Part shown: piece by piece, positions 26,643-38,054 of the stretch
Layout: each line of letters begins with the position of its first letter
How positions within the stretch are numbered: position 1 is the first letter of the stretch
Assembly (NCBI GenBank): GCA_015075745.1
Contig: JABTTW010000001.1
Span: forward strand, 2,790,001-2,854,000
Direction of reading: 5' to 3'
Length of the DNA: 64,000 nucleotides
From: Planctomycetia bacterium
GTDB lineage: Bacteria > Planctomycetota > Phycisphaerae > UBA1845 > UTPLA1
The notes under the pieces: model-generated
Database searches by the model: none
Told to the model about the DNA's origin: nothing
What the model saw: the letters and a program-made list of their open reading frames with translations, nothing else
Translations under genes and position numbers: made by a program

Positions 26643-27731
26643 ATGCTGCTTCAATTATGCCTTCGCGCGTTTCTTTTCATTGCCCTCATCGCCACCGGCC
26701 TCAGCTATGCTGAATCGGAAGAGAAGGGGGAATTCCTCGGTCAATACCGGGTCGTCTTCATCATCGGCTCGGTCTTCCTGGCCGGGCTGATCGTCCTGAT
26801 CGACTTGAACATTTCGCGAAAGAGCCTCCAGGCGATTTCCGGAGTTTTCTTCGGTTTGGCGGTGGGCCTGCTGATCGCCTATGGCATTAATGAGGTGCTC
26901 ATCGCGTTGATGAAATCATTCTCGCCATCTCTCTTCGCGGACGGGAGGGAGCACCCCAGCATCGCCATCACCCGGGTCCTGATCGGCCTCATCAGTTGCT
27001 ATTTCTGCGTCAGCTTCATCCTTCAGACCAAGGACGATATCCGCTTCGTCATCCCCTACGTCGAATTCGCCAAGCAGATCAAGGGCCAGCGCCCGATCAT
27101 TCTCGATACCTCCGTCATCATCGACGGGCGTATTGTCGACATCTGCGAGACCGGCATCCTCGATCAGCGACTGATCGTGCCCAAGTTTGTCCTCTCCGAA
27201 TTGCAGGCCGTCGCCGACTCCAGCGACAAGCTCAAACGCAATCGCGGTCGCCGCGGCCTCGATGTCCTCAACAGCCTGCAATCGAACAAGGCGATCGATG
27301 TCCAGGTCCTCGAAGACCACGATATGTCCGCCGACCGTTCCGAGCCCGTCGATCTGAAGCTGCTCTCGCTCGCCCAGCGTATGAACGGTCGGGTGGCGAC
27401 CAACGACTACAACCTCAACAAGGTCGCCAAGGTCCGTGGCGTCCAGATCATCAACATCAACGACCTTGCCAACGCCATGAAGCCCATCGTCCTCCCCGGC
27501 GAGGCCATGACGGTAAAGGTCGTCAAGGCAGGCGAAGAGCAGGGCCAGGGCGTCGGTTACCTCGAGGATGGCACCATGGTGGTCATCGAACAGGGTCGCG
27601 CCCACATCGGCGAAATCGTCGACCTCGCCGTCACCAGCGTTCTCCAGACCTCAGCCGGCCGAATGATCTTCGGCCGCGTCGAAGGCGTCTCCCAGCCCAA
27701 TCGTCGCCGACCCTCGCAACAGGAGGCATGA
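26643..27731 (+). CDS. Membrane PIN-TRAM domain protein (YacL-like)
   Basis: About 362 residues from ATG 26643; ATG 26598 is possible and neither has a clear ribosome site. Four hydrophobic segments in the first 130 residues ([61 protein letters not shown]) precede a PIN nuclease fold: [14 protein letters not shown] with the first acidic residues, [15 protein letters not shown], and [13 protein letters not shown] with the C-terminal Asp. A TRAM RNA-binding domain ([21 protein letters not shown]) ends it. This matches the YacL-type family found in Firmicutes and others. RNA cleavage at the membrane is inferred. It is translationally coupled to the next small gene. Confidence 0.85.
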   Translation: MLLQLCLRAFLFIALIATGLSYAESEEKGEFLGQYRVVFIIGSVFLAGLIVLIDLNISRKSLQAISGVFFGLAVGLLIAYGINEVLIALMKSFSPSLFADGREHPSIAITRVLIGLISCYFCVSFILQTKDDIRFVIPYVEFAKQIKGQRPIILDTSVIIDGRIVDICETGILDQRLIVPKFVLSELQAVADSSDKLKRNRGRRGLDVLNSLQSNKAIDVQVLEDHDMSADRSEPVDLKLLSLAQRMNGRVATNDYNLNKVAKVRGVQIININDLANAMKPIVLPGEAMTVKVVKAGEEQGQGVGYLEDGTMVVIEQGRAHIGEIVDLAVTSVLQTSAGRMIFGRVEGVSQPNRRRPSQQEA

Positions 27732-28009
27732 CCAGCGCCGCCATGACCGACTACTCACCGCATCAGCGAAAGATCATCAATCGCTACTACGATCACCGCG
27801 ACACCATCATGCTGACCAAGCTGGCCGACATGGTGTCCGAGCTATACCTGGCCGACACCGACAAAAAGCGCGATCAGCTCTGGAAGCGGGTCGAAACCGC
27901 CATGAAAAACCTGAAAATTCCCCCGGCCACCACCGCCCACATCATGGAGAAAAAAAGTCCGGAGCTTCTCGCCGGGCATCTACGCGACTGGCAAAACGGC
28001 GCAAAATAG
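27728..28009 (+). CDS. Small conserved-looking protein coupled to PIN-TRAM
   Basis: 93 residues. Its ATG overlaps the previous stop as ATGA, and AGGAGG sits 4 bases upstream, inside the end of the PIN-TRAM gene, so translation is coupled. The sequence ([18 protein letters not shown], then [20 protein letters not shown]) is helical and charged. No family recognised. It could be a partner of the PIN nuclease. Confidence 0.75.
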   Translation: MTSAAMTDYSPHQRKIINRYYDHRDTIMLTKLADMVSELYLADTDKKRDQLWKRVETAMKNLKIPPATTAHIMEKKSPELLAGHLRDWQNGAK

Positions 28010-28118
28010 GCGATTCTCGCGGCATTCGACCCCATCGCCTTGTCAACGGTCACGACTGATGTGAAGATGATCGTTCGGTTACGGATTCGGTTTCTCGATC
28101 ATTCAGGAGGTGCTTGCC

Positions 28119-28850
28119 ATGTCTACGCGACGCGAATTCTTGGGCGGTATCGCAGCCACCGGCGGACTGATGCTCTTGCCCGAAGCGCTGGGCCTTTCCT
28201 CGCTCGCTGCCTTCGAAGGGGAGGGCGGAGGCGCTCCGTCGCAATACGAGCTGCCTCCACTGCCGTATGCCTACGATGCACTCGAACCGTACATCGATGC
28301 CCAGACGATGAAGATTCATCACGATCTGCATCACAAGGGCTACACCGACGGGCTCAACAAGGCACTGGCGACGCTGGCCGTGGCCCGCGACGGCGGAGAC
28401 TTCGCCGGCGTCGGACCGGTCTCCCGGGCACTCGCCTTTCACGCAGGCGGCTATTTCAACCACAACGTCTTTTGGAACAACATGGCGCCCGCCGGCAAGG
28501 GCGGCGGTGGAAAGCCCGATGGCAAACTCTCCGCCGACATCAACCGCGACTTCGGCGGCTTCGATAAGTTCACGGCGCACTTCAGCGCCGCGGCCGCTTC
28601 GGTCGAGGGCAACGGCTGGGGCGTCCTCGCCTATCATCCGGCCCTCAAGCGCCTGATGATCTTCACCATGATGAACCAGCAGATGCAGACCCCCATCGGC
28701 AGCATCCCGCTGCTCATGTGCGACGTCTGGGAGCACGCCTACTACCTCAAGTACCAGAACCGCCGAGCGGACTACATCAAGGCATGGTGGAACGTCGTGA
28801 ACTGGAAAAACGTCTCCGAGCGCTACTACGCGGCCATGGCTCAGGCGTAG
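28119..28850 (+). CDS. Tat-exported iron/manganese superoxide dismutase
   Basis: 243 residues from ATG 28119, preceded by AGGAGG. A twin-arginine signal (STRREFLGGIAATGGLM) opens the protein, so it should be folded in the cytoplasm and exported. The Fe/Mn-SOD core follows: LPPLPYAYDALEPYIDAQTM, KIHHDLHHKGYTDGLN with the first His ligand, HAGGYFNHNVFW with the second, and DVWEHAYYLKYQN with the Asp and last His. Superoxide dismutation in the periplasm is expected. The metal cannot be decided from these motifs alone. Confidence 0.9.
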   Translation: MSTRREFLGGIAATGGLMLLPEALGLSSLAAFEGEGGGAPSQYELPPLPYAYDALEPYIDAQTMKIHHDLHHKGYTDGLNKALATLAVARDGGDFAGVGPVSRALAFHAGGYFNHNVFWNNMAPAGKGGGGKPDGKLSADINRDFGGFDKFTAHFSAAAASVEGNGWGVLAYHPALKRLMIFTMMNQQMQTPIGSIPLLMCDVWEHAYYLKYQNRRADYIKAWWNVVNWKNVSERYYAAMAQA

Positions 28851-28919
28851 TCGAATCGGGCCACGATGATTGAACGCTGCGCTGTCGAAGCGGGCGGTCC
28901 GGACATGGGCTGTAGTAAC

Positions 28920-29747
28920 TCAGCGGGCCGCCCGGGCGAGGAACGGGTGGTCGATGCCGGTGTTGGATTTCATGAAGTGCTTGGCCGTGGCGAGCCGCTC
29001 GTAGAAATCCATCTTTCGCTGCGCATATTTTTTCTGGGCGCCGTTGGACGCGGCGACCTCATCGGCGGCGGCGCGCTGGAGTCCTGCCAGGCAGTCGCGG
29101 AGCCGCGGGGCGATCTTCTTCCACCCGGCGATGCACGTCTTGCGAATCCTCTGGATGATCTGCTTGTTCGCCGTGCTGCCCTTGCGGAAGGCCCTTGTGG
29201 CATCCAGGGCATTCTCAAAAATGCCGGCGAGCCGATTAAGGGCCAGCAATTGCGATGACACCGCCTTGGCGACCTCGCCGGGCCTGCCGCGCGACGCCGT
29301 GGCAGGCGGCTTCTTGAGCAACACCTTGAGTTCCGCCGAACCAGCCTGCACGCGGGCAATGATGACCGAAAGACGCAGGCCGACCGGCACGAAGTTGTAC
29401 GTCGCCCAGCCGGAGCCGTCGCAGAAGTCGCATCGGGCCATCCCCAGCGCGACGCACGGCTCGCAAGGCCAATCGCCGCTGGCGCGCCCGCGACCGCCGC
29501 ATGACGGGCACTTCAGCAACCCTCGCTTGCAATAGAAGCACGGGAAATGCGCCAGGGCCTTTAGAAGCTGCTTCGCACCCGCCGCGCCGAACTGCGACCT
29601 CAGCCAGGGCGTCAGATCGGTGTTCTTCTTCACCACTGATTGAGACAAGCCCTCGACCAAGAGCGCGGCCGCGTCCGAGTCACGCTTCTTCCCCAGCGCG
29701 AGGCGCACCTTGGCGACGAAGTCGGGCGTCTTGGGTTCGGTCGGCAT
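28920..29747 (-). CDS. Protein with DnaJ-like Cys-rich zinc region
   Basis: 275 residues, no signal peptide. A central block has four CxxC pairs: CFYCKRG, CPSCGGRGRA, CEPCVALG, CDFCDGSGWA, spaced like the DnaJ zinc-finger domain (CxxCxGxG repeats). There is no J-domain. The N-terminus (about 80 residues) and the C-terminal 130 residues are helical, Lys/Arg-rich. No family recognised. It is convergent to the SOD gene and downstream of the peptidyl-prolyl isomerase gene. Confidence 0.7.
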   Translation of the reverse strand: MPTEPKTPDFVAKVRLALGKKRDSDAAALLVEGLSQSVVKKNTDLTPWLRSQFGAAGAKQLLKALAHFPCFYCKRGLLKCPSCGGRGRASGDWPCEPCVALGMARCDFCDGSGWATYNFVPVGLRLSVIIARVQAGSAELKVLLKKPPATASRGRPGEVAKAVSSQLLALNRLAGIFENALDATRAFRKGSTANKQIIQRIRKTCIAGWKKIAPRLRDCLAGLQRAAADEVAASNGAQKKYAQRKMDFYERLATAKHFMKSNTGIDHPFLARAAR

Positions 29748-29786
29748 GTTGCAGGACTTCGACGAACAGCGGAGACGCGGTCCGGA

Positions 29787-30890
29787 CTATTCGTTGATTC
29801 CGAGCAACTCGACTTCAAAGACGAGAATGGAGTTCGGCGGAATGCCGGGCCGACCCTGAGCGCCATAGGCAAGATTCGGCGGAATGATCAACAACCGCTT
29901 GCTGCCCACCTTCATGCTGCCCACGCCCTCGGTCCACCCTGCGATGACTTGGTTAAGGCCAAAGCTGATCGGCTCGCCGCGATCGACCGACGAGTCAAAC
30001 TTGCTGCCGTTGGTGAGCCAGCCGGTGTAGTGCACCTTCACCTTGTCGGAGACCTTGGTGGAAGTCGGGCCCGCGCCCGTCGTGATGTCCACATACCACA
30101 GCCCGCTTGGCGTTGTGACGCCCTTGGCGACGTTGCCGCCGCGTGACTGAACCAGTGCCTTCGCCGCATCCTGCTCTTTGGCCGCCTGCATGGACTGCTC
30201 CTTTGCTTTCTCGGCCATGCGCTTTTGCTCGGCCTCGATGAGGGACTTTACTTCACTCTGCTCCAATATCGTTACCTTCTTAATGATCACCGGCGTCTTG
30301 GCCGCGGCGGGCTGTTGGCCATCGGCGCGCGGGTCCATATCGACCGGCGTGTTGCGAATCTTTTCGACAACATCCATTCCGTCGATGACCTTGCCGAAGA
30401 CGCAGTAGCCCCAACCGCCCGGCGACTCGGACTTGAAGTTCAGCATCGCATTATCCTGAACGTTGATGAAGAACTGGCTCGTCGCGGAGTGCGGGTCGCC
30501 CGTCCGCGCCATGGCGATCGTGCCGCGGTCGTTCTTCAGTCCGTTGTTGGCCTCGTTCTTGATCTTGTCCTTGGTCGGCTTCTGCTTGTAGCCCGGTTCC
30601 ATGCCGCCGCCCTGAATCATGAAGTTCTTGATGATCCGGTGGAACATCGTGCCTTCATAGAAGCCGTCCCTCGCGTACGACAGGAAGTTCTCGACCGTGC
30701 CCGGGGCCTTCTCTCGATTCAGCTCAATGACGAAGTCTCCCAGCGTGGTGGACATGCGCACATAAGCTCGATCGGCGATCTTCGGTTTTCCGTCGCTCAT
30801 ATTGGCCTTGTCATCCGCAAGAACGGTCGTGGCGGCGAACGCGGCGACGATCGCTGCGAACCCATGGAATTTCACGAAACAGCGCGTCAT
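29787..30890 (-). CDS. Exported cyclophilin-FKBP fusion peptidyl-prolyl isomerase
   Basis: 367 residues with a signal peptide (ending near VLADD). Residues about 45-205 are a cyclophilin: [37 protein letters not shown], and [16 protein letters not shown] helical, Ala/Lys/Glu-rich linker (about 210-255) leads to an FKBP domain at about 260-367: [36 protein letters not shown], and [20 protein letters not shown]. Both folds keep their core substrate-site residues. Proline isomerisation for exported protein folding is inferred. Confidence 0.9.
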   Translation of the reverse strand: MTRCFVKFHGFAAIVAAFAATTVLADDKANMSDGKPKIADRAYVRMSTTLGDFVIELNREKAPGTVENFLSYARDGFYEGTMFHRIIKNFMIQGGGMEPGYKQKPTKDKIKNEANNGLKNDRGTIAMARTGDPHSATSQFFINVQDNAMLNFKSESPGGWGYCVFGKVIDGMDVVEKIRNTPVDMDPRADGQQPAAAKTPVIIKKVTILEQSEVKSLIEAEQKRMAEKAKEQSMQAAKEQDAAKALVQSRGGNVAKGVTTPSGLWYVDITTGAGPTSTKVSDKVKVHYTGWLTNGSKFDSSVDRGEPISFGLNQVIAGWTEGVGSMKVGSKRLLIIPPNLAYGAQGRPGIPPNSILVFEVELLGINE

Positions 30891-31033
30891 TGGAGCACCT
30901 CGTTTGGATAGTGATTGTTGGGTGAATCATGCCGTGTGAGAGCCCGCAATCTCAGGCGGGCGTTGGTGAATGCTAGGTGGCAGGGCCGGAGGTGTCAAAC
31001 CGGCGGATCGAGCGATTCGGGCCGGGCCGCGCA

Positions 31034-31966
31034 TCACAATCTAGCGGCGCGGCGGATGTCGGCGACGAAGTCCTGACAGGACTTGCGGACGCAGGCCTGC
31101 CAGTCGCCCGAACACCCCGCGCGCATCGCGGCATCAGCATACGCGAATATCACCGAACGCCCGGCGGCGATGATCGCGCCCTTGCCGCTCGCGTCGAAAT
31201 ACGGCAGGAAATCCTCGGCGCGGCCGCCCTGTGCGCCGTAACCGGGCACGAGAAAAATGGACTGCGGCATCGCCTGACGCAATCGGGCGGCGTCCGCGGC
31301 ATTTCGTGTGGCCACGACGGCGCCGACCGACGAATAGCCGTGACGCCCGGTGGTATCAGACTCCGACGCCCAGCGAGCGACCTCGCCGGCGACGATCTCG
31401 TGAACCTTGCGACCGTCACCGGTCACGACGTCCTGAATCGCCGCGGCGGACTTATTTGAAGTACGGACGAGAACAAAGACGCCGCGCCCCTCTTGTTTTG
31501 CAATGTCGATGAACGGACTCGCACCGTCGCTGCCGAAGTAACCGCTGATCGTTATCGCGTCCGGCATGGCCTGCGTTTGCGCGTCGGCCAGGGCCGCGTC
31601 AGACAAATGGGCTCGGGCGTACATCTCGGCCGTGTGCCCGACATCCCCGCGCTTAACGTCGCCGATGGTAATGAGCCCGGCGGCCTTCGCCCGGTGTAGT
31701 AGCCTGTAATAGCAGGCGATTCCCCCTGCCCCGTATGCCTCAAAATAAGCGGAGTTGATTTTCACCGCCGGGACGATGCCGGCGATGCAGTCGATCACCC
31801 GGTCGGCGAATGCCTCGATGCACTGCAATTGCGTAGCAAGGTCGGGATCAGGCCCGTGCGGCTTGGTGAGTTCGTCCGGCAGATTTCGAAAGACCGGATC
31901 CAGTGCGACGACGCAAGGCGCCTTGAGGCGGTCCACTGCGTCGAGAAGTTGATCGGCGAAGCACAT
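31034..31966 (-). CDS. pyrF: Orotidine 5'-phosphate decarboxylase, type 2
   Basis: 310 residues from ATG 31966 (MCFADQLLDAVDRLKAPCVVALDP); a longer start at 32026 is possible. The catalytic segment is TIGDVKRGDVGHTAEMYA, with the Asp-Lys-x-x-Asp type chain of the family, and VVALDPVFRNLP near the N-terminus gives the first Asp. The length and the segment AVKINSAYFEAYG match the longer type 2 subfamily. It decarboxylates OMP to UMP, the last step of pyrimidine synthesis. Confidence 0.92.
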   Translation of the reverse strand: MCFADQLLDAVDRLKAPCVVALDPVFRNLPDELTKPHGPDPDLATQLQCIEAFADRVIDCIAGIVPAVKINSAYFEAYGAGGIACYYRLLHRAKAAGLITIGDVKRGDVGHTAEMYARAHLSDAALADAQTQAMPDAITISGYFGSDGASPFIDIAKQEGRGVFVLVRTSNKSAAAIQDVVTGDGRKVHEIVAGEVARWASESDTTGRHGYSSVGAVVATRNAADAARLRQAMPQSIFLVPGYGAQGGRAEDFLPYFDASGKGAIIAAGRSVIFAYADAAMRAGCSGDWQACVRKSCQDFVADIRRAARL

Positions 31967-32078
31967 CGGTGAGATTCTGGACACCCTGGGAATACAAACG
32001 TCGATGGATCGCGCGGGCCGCCGCAAAGTGCCATTCGCCTGTCACCGACGCCGGGCCGGTGAAAAGCGGGGCAGTTGA

Positions 32079-32267
32079 TTAAGCCTGGTCCGTGGCTTCT
32101 GCTTCAGCGGCGGGCGCCTTCGGCTTGGCGGCCTCGTCGCGGCCGCGAAGCTTGTCGAGCTCTACCTTCGCCTCGCGCCACATTTTGTAGGCATCCTTGC
32201 GATTGCCCTTCTTGAACTCAATGGCTGCGAGTTCCTTCTTTCGCTTGATTTCTTTCGTCTTTCTCAT
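32079..32267 (-). CDS. Small basic protein of unknown function
   Basis: 62 residues. It has a good ribosome site (AGGAGA) and starts MRKTKEIKRKKELAAIEFKK. The first two thirds are Lys/Arg-rich and helical with aromatic residues (AYKMWREAKVELDKL); the end is an Ala/Glu/Pro tail. This could be a ribosome- or nucleic-acid-associated small protein. It lies directly divergent to the rRNA/tRNA unit. Confidence 0.65.
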   Translation of the reverse strand: MRKTKEIKRKKELAAIEFKKGNRKDAYKMWREAKVELDKLRGRDEAAKPKAPAAEAEATDQA

Positions 32268-32527
32268 TGCTCTCGCGTCTCCTGGTGGACGATGCTACGT
32301 CGCGATGTCCTTTTATGCAGGCCGGTCGGGTGGCCCATTCGCTAGATTCTCAACTCGATACAGCGGAGCAATTATATCTGACCCGCGAAAATCCGCGATG
32401 CCGCCGGGCAATCTATTTCGATGGCATTTGGAAATTTCCGGGTCCTTCCGCAGGGCCAGCCATATCCTTATGCTGGACGGTCACTTAGGGGAGGCAGAAA
32501 ATCATCCCCGAATGTCGCTTGCCGGGG

Positions 32528-32555
32528 TTGACAAGGTTCCGGGCCGTGCTACATT
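32528..32555 (+). promoter_or_regulatory. Promoter candidate before the possible small RNA and tRNA-23S unit
   Basis: TTGACA at 32528-32533, a 16-base spacer, and TACATT at 32550-32555. It is the best promoter match upstream of tRNA-Ile. Confidence 0.5.
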
Positions 32556-32561
32556 ACTGTG

Positions 32562-32726
32562 CTGCGAGTTGGTGATTCAACTTGCTTTGAGTTGGTTCGG
32601 TTTCAGAGCGGAAAGGGTTCGATTGAATCGACGGACTGGCGATACGAGAGCGAATCGCTCGGCGTGACTGAAATCGGAAGGCCCTTTGATCTTGAAGAGC
32701 CACCGGAAGTCGCCGGTGGTTTTTTT
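32562..32726 (+). ncRNA. Candidate small RNA or attenuated leader, about 165 nt
   Basis: This stretch begins a few bases after a promoter-like pair and ends in an intrinsic terminator, with no credible reading frame. Local structures: a 13-base palindrome GAGCGAATCGCTC near 32648, a hairpin TCGAT-TGA-ATCGA near 32619, and two crossing complementary pairs (TTTCAG with CTGAAA; AAAGGG with CCCTTT) that could form a pseudoknot. It does not look like SRP RNA, 6S or tmRNA. It may be an sRNA or a terminated leader of the downstream tRNA-rRNA operon. Confidence 0.4.
32698..32726 (+). terminator. Rho-independent terminator upstream of tRNA-Ile
   Basis: CCACCGG (32700-32706) pairs with CCGGTGG (32713-32719), extended by G-U and A-U pairs, then seven T. 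Confidence 0.75.
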
Positions 32727-32834
32727 AACGCCAAATTTTGCGAGGCGTTGCGAAAATTGGCCGGTGGCGGCCCAGAGATAAGTGTCTCGGTTGGTCGCTC
32801 AGGTTGAATGGATCGGACAATCGAGGGCAGAGTA

Positions 32835-32908
32835 GGGCTCGTAGCTCAGTTGGTTAGAGCGCGTCCCTGATAAGGACGAGGCCAGTGGTTCGAGTCCACT
32901 CGGGCCCA
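32835..32908 (+). tRNA. tRNA-Ile (GAT)
   Basis: A 74-base cloverleaf. Acceptor GGGCTCG pairs with CGGGCCC; D arm GCTCAGTTGGTTAGAGC; anticodon loop CTGATAA gives GAT; T arm with GGTTCGAGTCC. No encoded CCA. Confidence 0.97.
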
Positions 32909-33122
32909 TTCACGCCGCCCGAAGTGGTTGCGGTGGAGAAAATGGACTGGGGTGCATTAGCACTGATCGGCGTTGCCTTGCTGCTGGTGATCTGGAGGAT
33001 CAGAGGCGGCGGGTGAGGCCCAAAAGGATGTGACTGAGAGTTCTCAGTCAGCGAGAGAATGGAAGGCCCGACGGCCCGGACGAGACGATGGCCCAATGCT
33101 GGTGGCCTTCTCGGAGAGACAC

Positions 33123-33195
33123 GGGGCCGTAGCTCAATTGGGAGAGCACTAGCTTTGCAAGCTAGGGGTTGCCGGTTCGATCCCGGTCGGCTCCA
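33123..33195 (+). tRNA. tRNA-Ala (TGC)
   Basis: A 73-base cloverleaf. Acceptor GGGGCCG pairs with CGGCTCC (one G-U); anticodon stem CTAGC/GCTAG with loop TTTGCAA gives TGC; T arm GGTTCGATCCC. No encoded CCA. Confidence 0.97.
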
Positions 33196-33321
33196 TTCGG
33201 TAGGTGAGTCAGTCTTCGGCCATCTGCTTTCGGGTTTCATCGCCCGCGAGCTGATGGCCGAACGCTGACGGCGGGAAGTAGGTCGGAGTCATCCGGCCGG
33301 CGGCTCGCAGGATCGTTCGAT

Positions 33322-33334
33322 TGCTCTTTGACAA
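33322..33334 (+). promoter_or_regulatory. boxA-like antitermination site before 23S
   Basis: TGCTCTTTGACAA differs by one base from the E. coli rrn boxA core TGCTCTTTAACAA. It lies between tRNA-Ala and 23S, as in the 16S-23S spacer of other bacteria. The TTGACA inside could also be read as a -35 box. Confidence 0.7.
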
Positions 33335-33549
33335 TAGAATAGAGTGGATATGTGAGGATCGAAATCACAATGATCCTCAATGTTCTACGTTTCTTCTGAA
33401 CGACCTGGCGGCCTTCACAGCCACCGGGAAAATCGGAGGAAGCGCAGAGCGCCGACGGCGACTTGGCACAATTTTGAGATTGCCTGGCTTGGTTGTCGCA
33501 GCGGTGAGTCGGACCGAAAGGTCAGGCGAACTGGTGTGGCGGATCAAAT

Positions 33550-33566
33550 CAGCGATTGATAAATGT

Positions 33567-33574
<8 letters not shown>
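33550..33574 (+). repeat. 5' arm of pre-23S processing stem
   Basis: This 25-base arm pairs with 36467-36491 with a single mismatch, enclosing the 23S gene. It is the expected RNase III-type processing stem. Confidence 0.8.
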
Positions 33575-36466
<2,892 letters not shown>

Positions 36467-36474
<8 letters not shown>

Positions 36475-36491
36475 ACATTTATCATTCGCTG
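36467..36491 (+). repeat. 3' arm of pre-23S processing stem
   Basis: The reverse complement of this 25-base arm matches 33550-33574 at 24 of 25 bases. Confidence 0.8.
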
Positions 36492-36680
36492 ATAAGTGTG
36501 ATCCAATGTCCTCCGTCGGCAATGGATCTTCGTGTTTCGGTTTTCCGTATCCACTCTATTCACTATATTTGAGGGAAGCCTCGCGGCCTTGGCTCATCAA
36601 TCGTGATGGGTGCCCAGCATCGTCGCGACGGCTCCTCCAAGTTTTGCTTCGTGCGGCCGGCAACGTCGCACGGAGCTTTG

Positions 36681-36785
36681 CTGGTGCCCATACCCAAGGG
36701 GAAACACCTGATCCCATTCCGAACTCAGAAGTGAAGTCCTTGGGGCCGATGGTAGTCCAAGTGGGCGAGAGTAGGTTAGTGCCAG
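36681..36785 (+). rRNA. 5S ribosomal RNA
   Basis: About 105 bases with CTGGTGCCCATACC at the 5' end, the central GATCCCATTCCGAACTC block, and GTAGGTTAGTGCCAG at the 3' end pairing back to the start. It follows 23S by about 200 bases. Confidence 0.93.
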
Positions 36786-36792
36786 TTTTTGA

Positions 36793-36833
36793 GAGGCCCG
36801 GTGCTCGCAAGATCACCGGGCCTCGCCTTTTTT
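36793..36833 (+). terminator. Terminator of the 23S-5S unit
   Basis: A perfect 11-bp stem GAGGCCCGGTG/CACCGGGCCTC (36793-36803 with 36814-36824) is followed by GCCTTTTTT. Confidence 0.9.
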
Positions 36834-36879
36834 ACCCCCCCCCTTACCCTTCCTGACGCCATCGTTGTGCCGGTCCTGC

Positions 36880-37227
36880 TGCGCCGCCGGGGTGACGAGG
36901 GTTCGGGTGGGATGATGGCCGGTTTTGATTCGATAATCCGTGGCCGGTTTTCAAGTGATGGATGACATCGCGAGGCTCCGCGTGGCGCGCAATCCATTCA
37001 TCCACCTCGGCTTGAACGGCCTGGGTCAGCCGCCGCTCAGCGCCTTGCCGTCAGATTCCCGTCAGCAAATCGCGAGCCGGCAATTGCATTGTCGCGGTGG
37101 AATCGATACTCTCCTGCATCGGCGTACTCATCTGCCCATCGTGGGCGGCTCGGAACCTCGAACAAGTCCCGAGAGTACGCCGTCTTTTTTTACCCAGCCT
37201 CCATCAGTGAAGTTCGGCTTTAGCTCG
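36880..37227 (-). pseudogene. Decayed IS256-type fragment (transposase N-terminus plus IS end)
   Basis: Reading the minus strand from ATG 37119 gives MQESIDSTATMQLPARDLL, an in-frame TGA, then RRLTQAVQAEVDEWIARHAE, aligning with MQESNESIETIPVPSRDVL and QRLLGQAIEAEVDGWIEGHA of the intact transposase at 42511-43797. A frameshift follows, after which HHPTRTLV matches. The outer part (37120-37227) keeps the hairpin leader and the terminal inverted repeat almost unchanged compared with 43798-43904. The rest of the transposase is missing. Confidence 0.88.
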
Positions 37228-37358
37228 AATCGCCCCCACTGCCCACCAAAACTTTCACCTAATCTGTACGGCCTATCGCGCAGATTAGAATAATTCGTCA
37301 CTACCGATCGCCGTTTCGCTTATACGTCGTCGATCCGCGACCGCCAGGTTCACAGCCC

Positions 37359-37787
37359 ATGCCGGCCAACACCGACCATCTTCCACCCTCCCCCGACCAG
37401 CCCATCCTGTTCTACGATGCCCAGTGCGCCCTCTGCGACCGAACCGTTCGCTGGTGCCTCCGTCACGATCGCCGCGGCCGCCTGCGTTTCGCGCCGCTCC
37501 AGGGCAGCACTTACGCATCTCTCGCCGACGACGCCAAGCCGGCCGAACTTCAAACCATGGTCCTCCTGACCGACGACGGCCTTCACGTCACAGGCGAAGC
37601 CGCCTTGCGAGTGCTGCATTCGCTCGGCGGATTCTGGGCTGTTCTCGGCGCCTTAGGCCGCGTCGTGCCGCGCTTTGTCCGCGAAGCCGCCTACCGCTAC
37701 GTAGCCAGACGCCGCGCCTCTTGGTTCGGCCCCGCCGATGCATGCCTCTCCCAGGGCCAACATGACCATCGTAGATTCCTCCCGTAA
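37359..37787 (+). CDS. DUF393 (DCC family) thiol-disulfide oxidoreductase-like protein
   Basis: 142 residues. The start of the fold is ILFYDAQCALCDRTVRWCL; the D-x-x-C-x-x-C arrangement is the family signature that gives the DCC name. RLRFAPLQG and a helical second half with LHSLGGFWAVLGAL complete the typical pattern. The family is thioredoxin-like and predicted to be redox active, with no settled substrate. It stands alone between the 23S-5S unit and tRNA-Arg. Confidence 0.87.
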   Translation: MPANTDHLPPSPDQPILFYDAQCALCDRTVRWCLRHDRRGRLRFAPLQGSTYASLADDAKPAELQTMVLLTDDGLHVTGEAALRVLHSLGGFWAVLGALGRVVPRFVREAAYRYVARRRASWFGPADACLSQGQHDHRRFLP

Positions 37788-37907
37788 AGCCGCATCACAT
37801 CCGTTGAACCCAGCGGCCTCACCGCAGCAAACCTATTCCCAGAGCCCCGGCCCCGCCCCGACTTGAGTGTGTCGAAGAGTTGGATTACCTTCTGTCCTCT
37901 TGGCGAG

Positions 37908-37981
37908 GCGCCTGTAGCTCAATTGGATAGAGCATCTGACTTCGGATCAGAAGGTTGGGGGTTCGAGTCCCTCCGGGCGCG
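37908..37981 (+). tRNA. tRNA-Arg (TCG)
   Basis: A 74-base cloverleaf. Acceptor GCGCCTG pairs with CGGGCGC (one T-G); D arm GCTCAATTGGATAGAGC; anticodon stem TCTGA/TCAGA with loop CTTCGGA gives TCG; T arm GGGTTCGAGTCCC. No CCA encoded. Intact, with no sign of integration. Confidence 0.96.
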
Positions 37982-38054
37982 GTTTTCCATCCTCGGTCCT
38001 CGGTCATCCGATGCTCGGGCCGATTCGTTCTCGGTGAACCTGAAAGGACGGCGG

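Noticed and set aside
37908..37981. tRNA-Arg as an integration (att) site
   Set aside because: The tRNA is intact, and no integrase or duplicated 3' end is seen nearby.
37863..38054. Longer start for the HupE/UreJ-like gene
   Set aside because: The extension translates tRNA-Arg; ATG 38055 gives a normal signal peptide.
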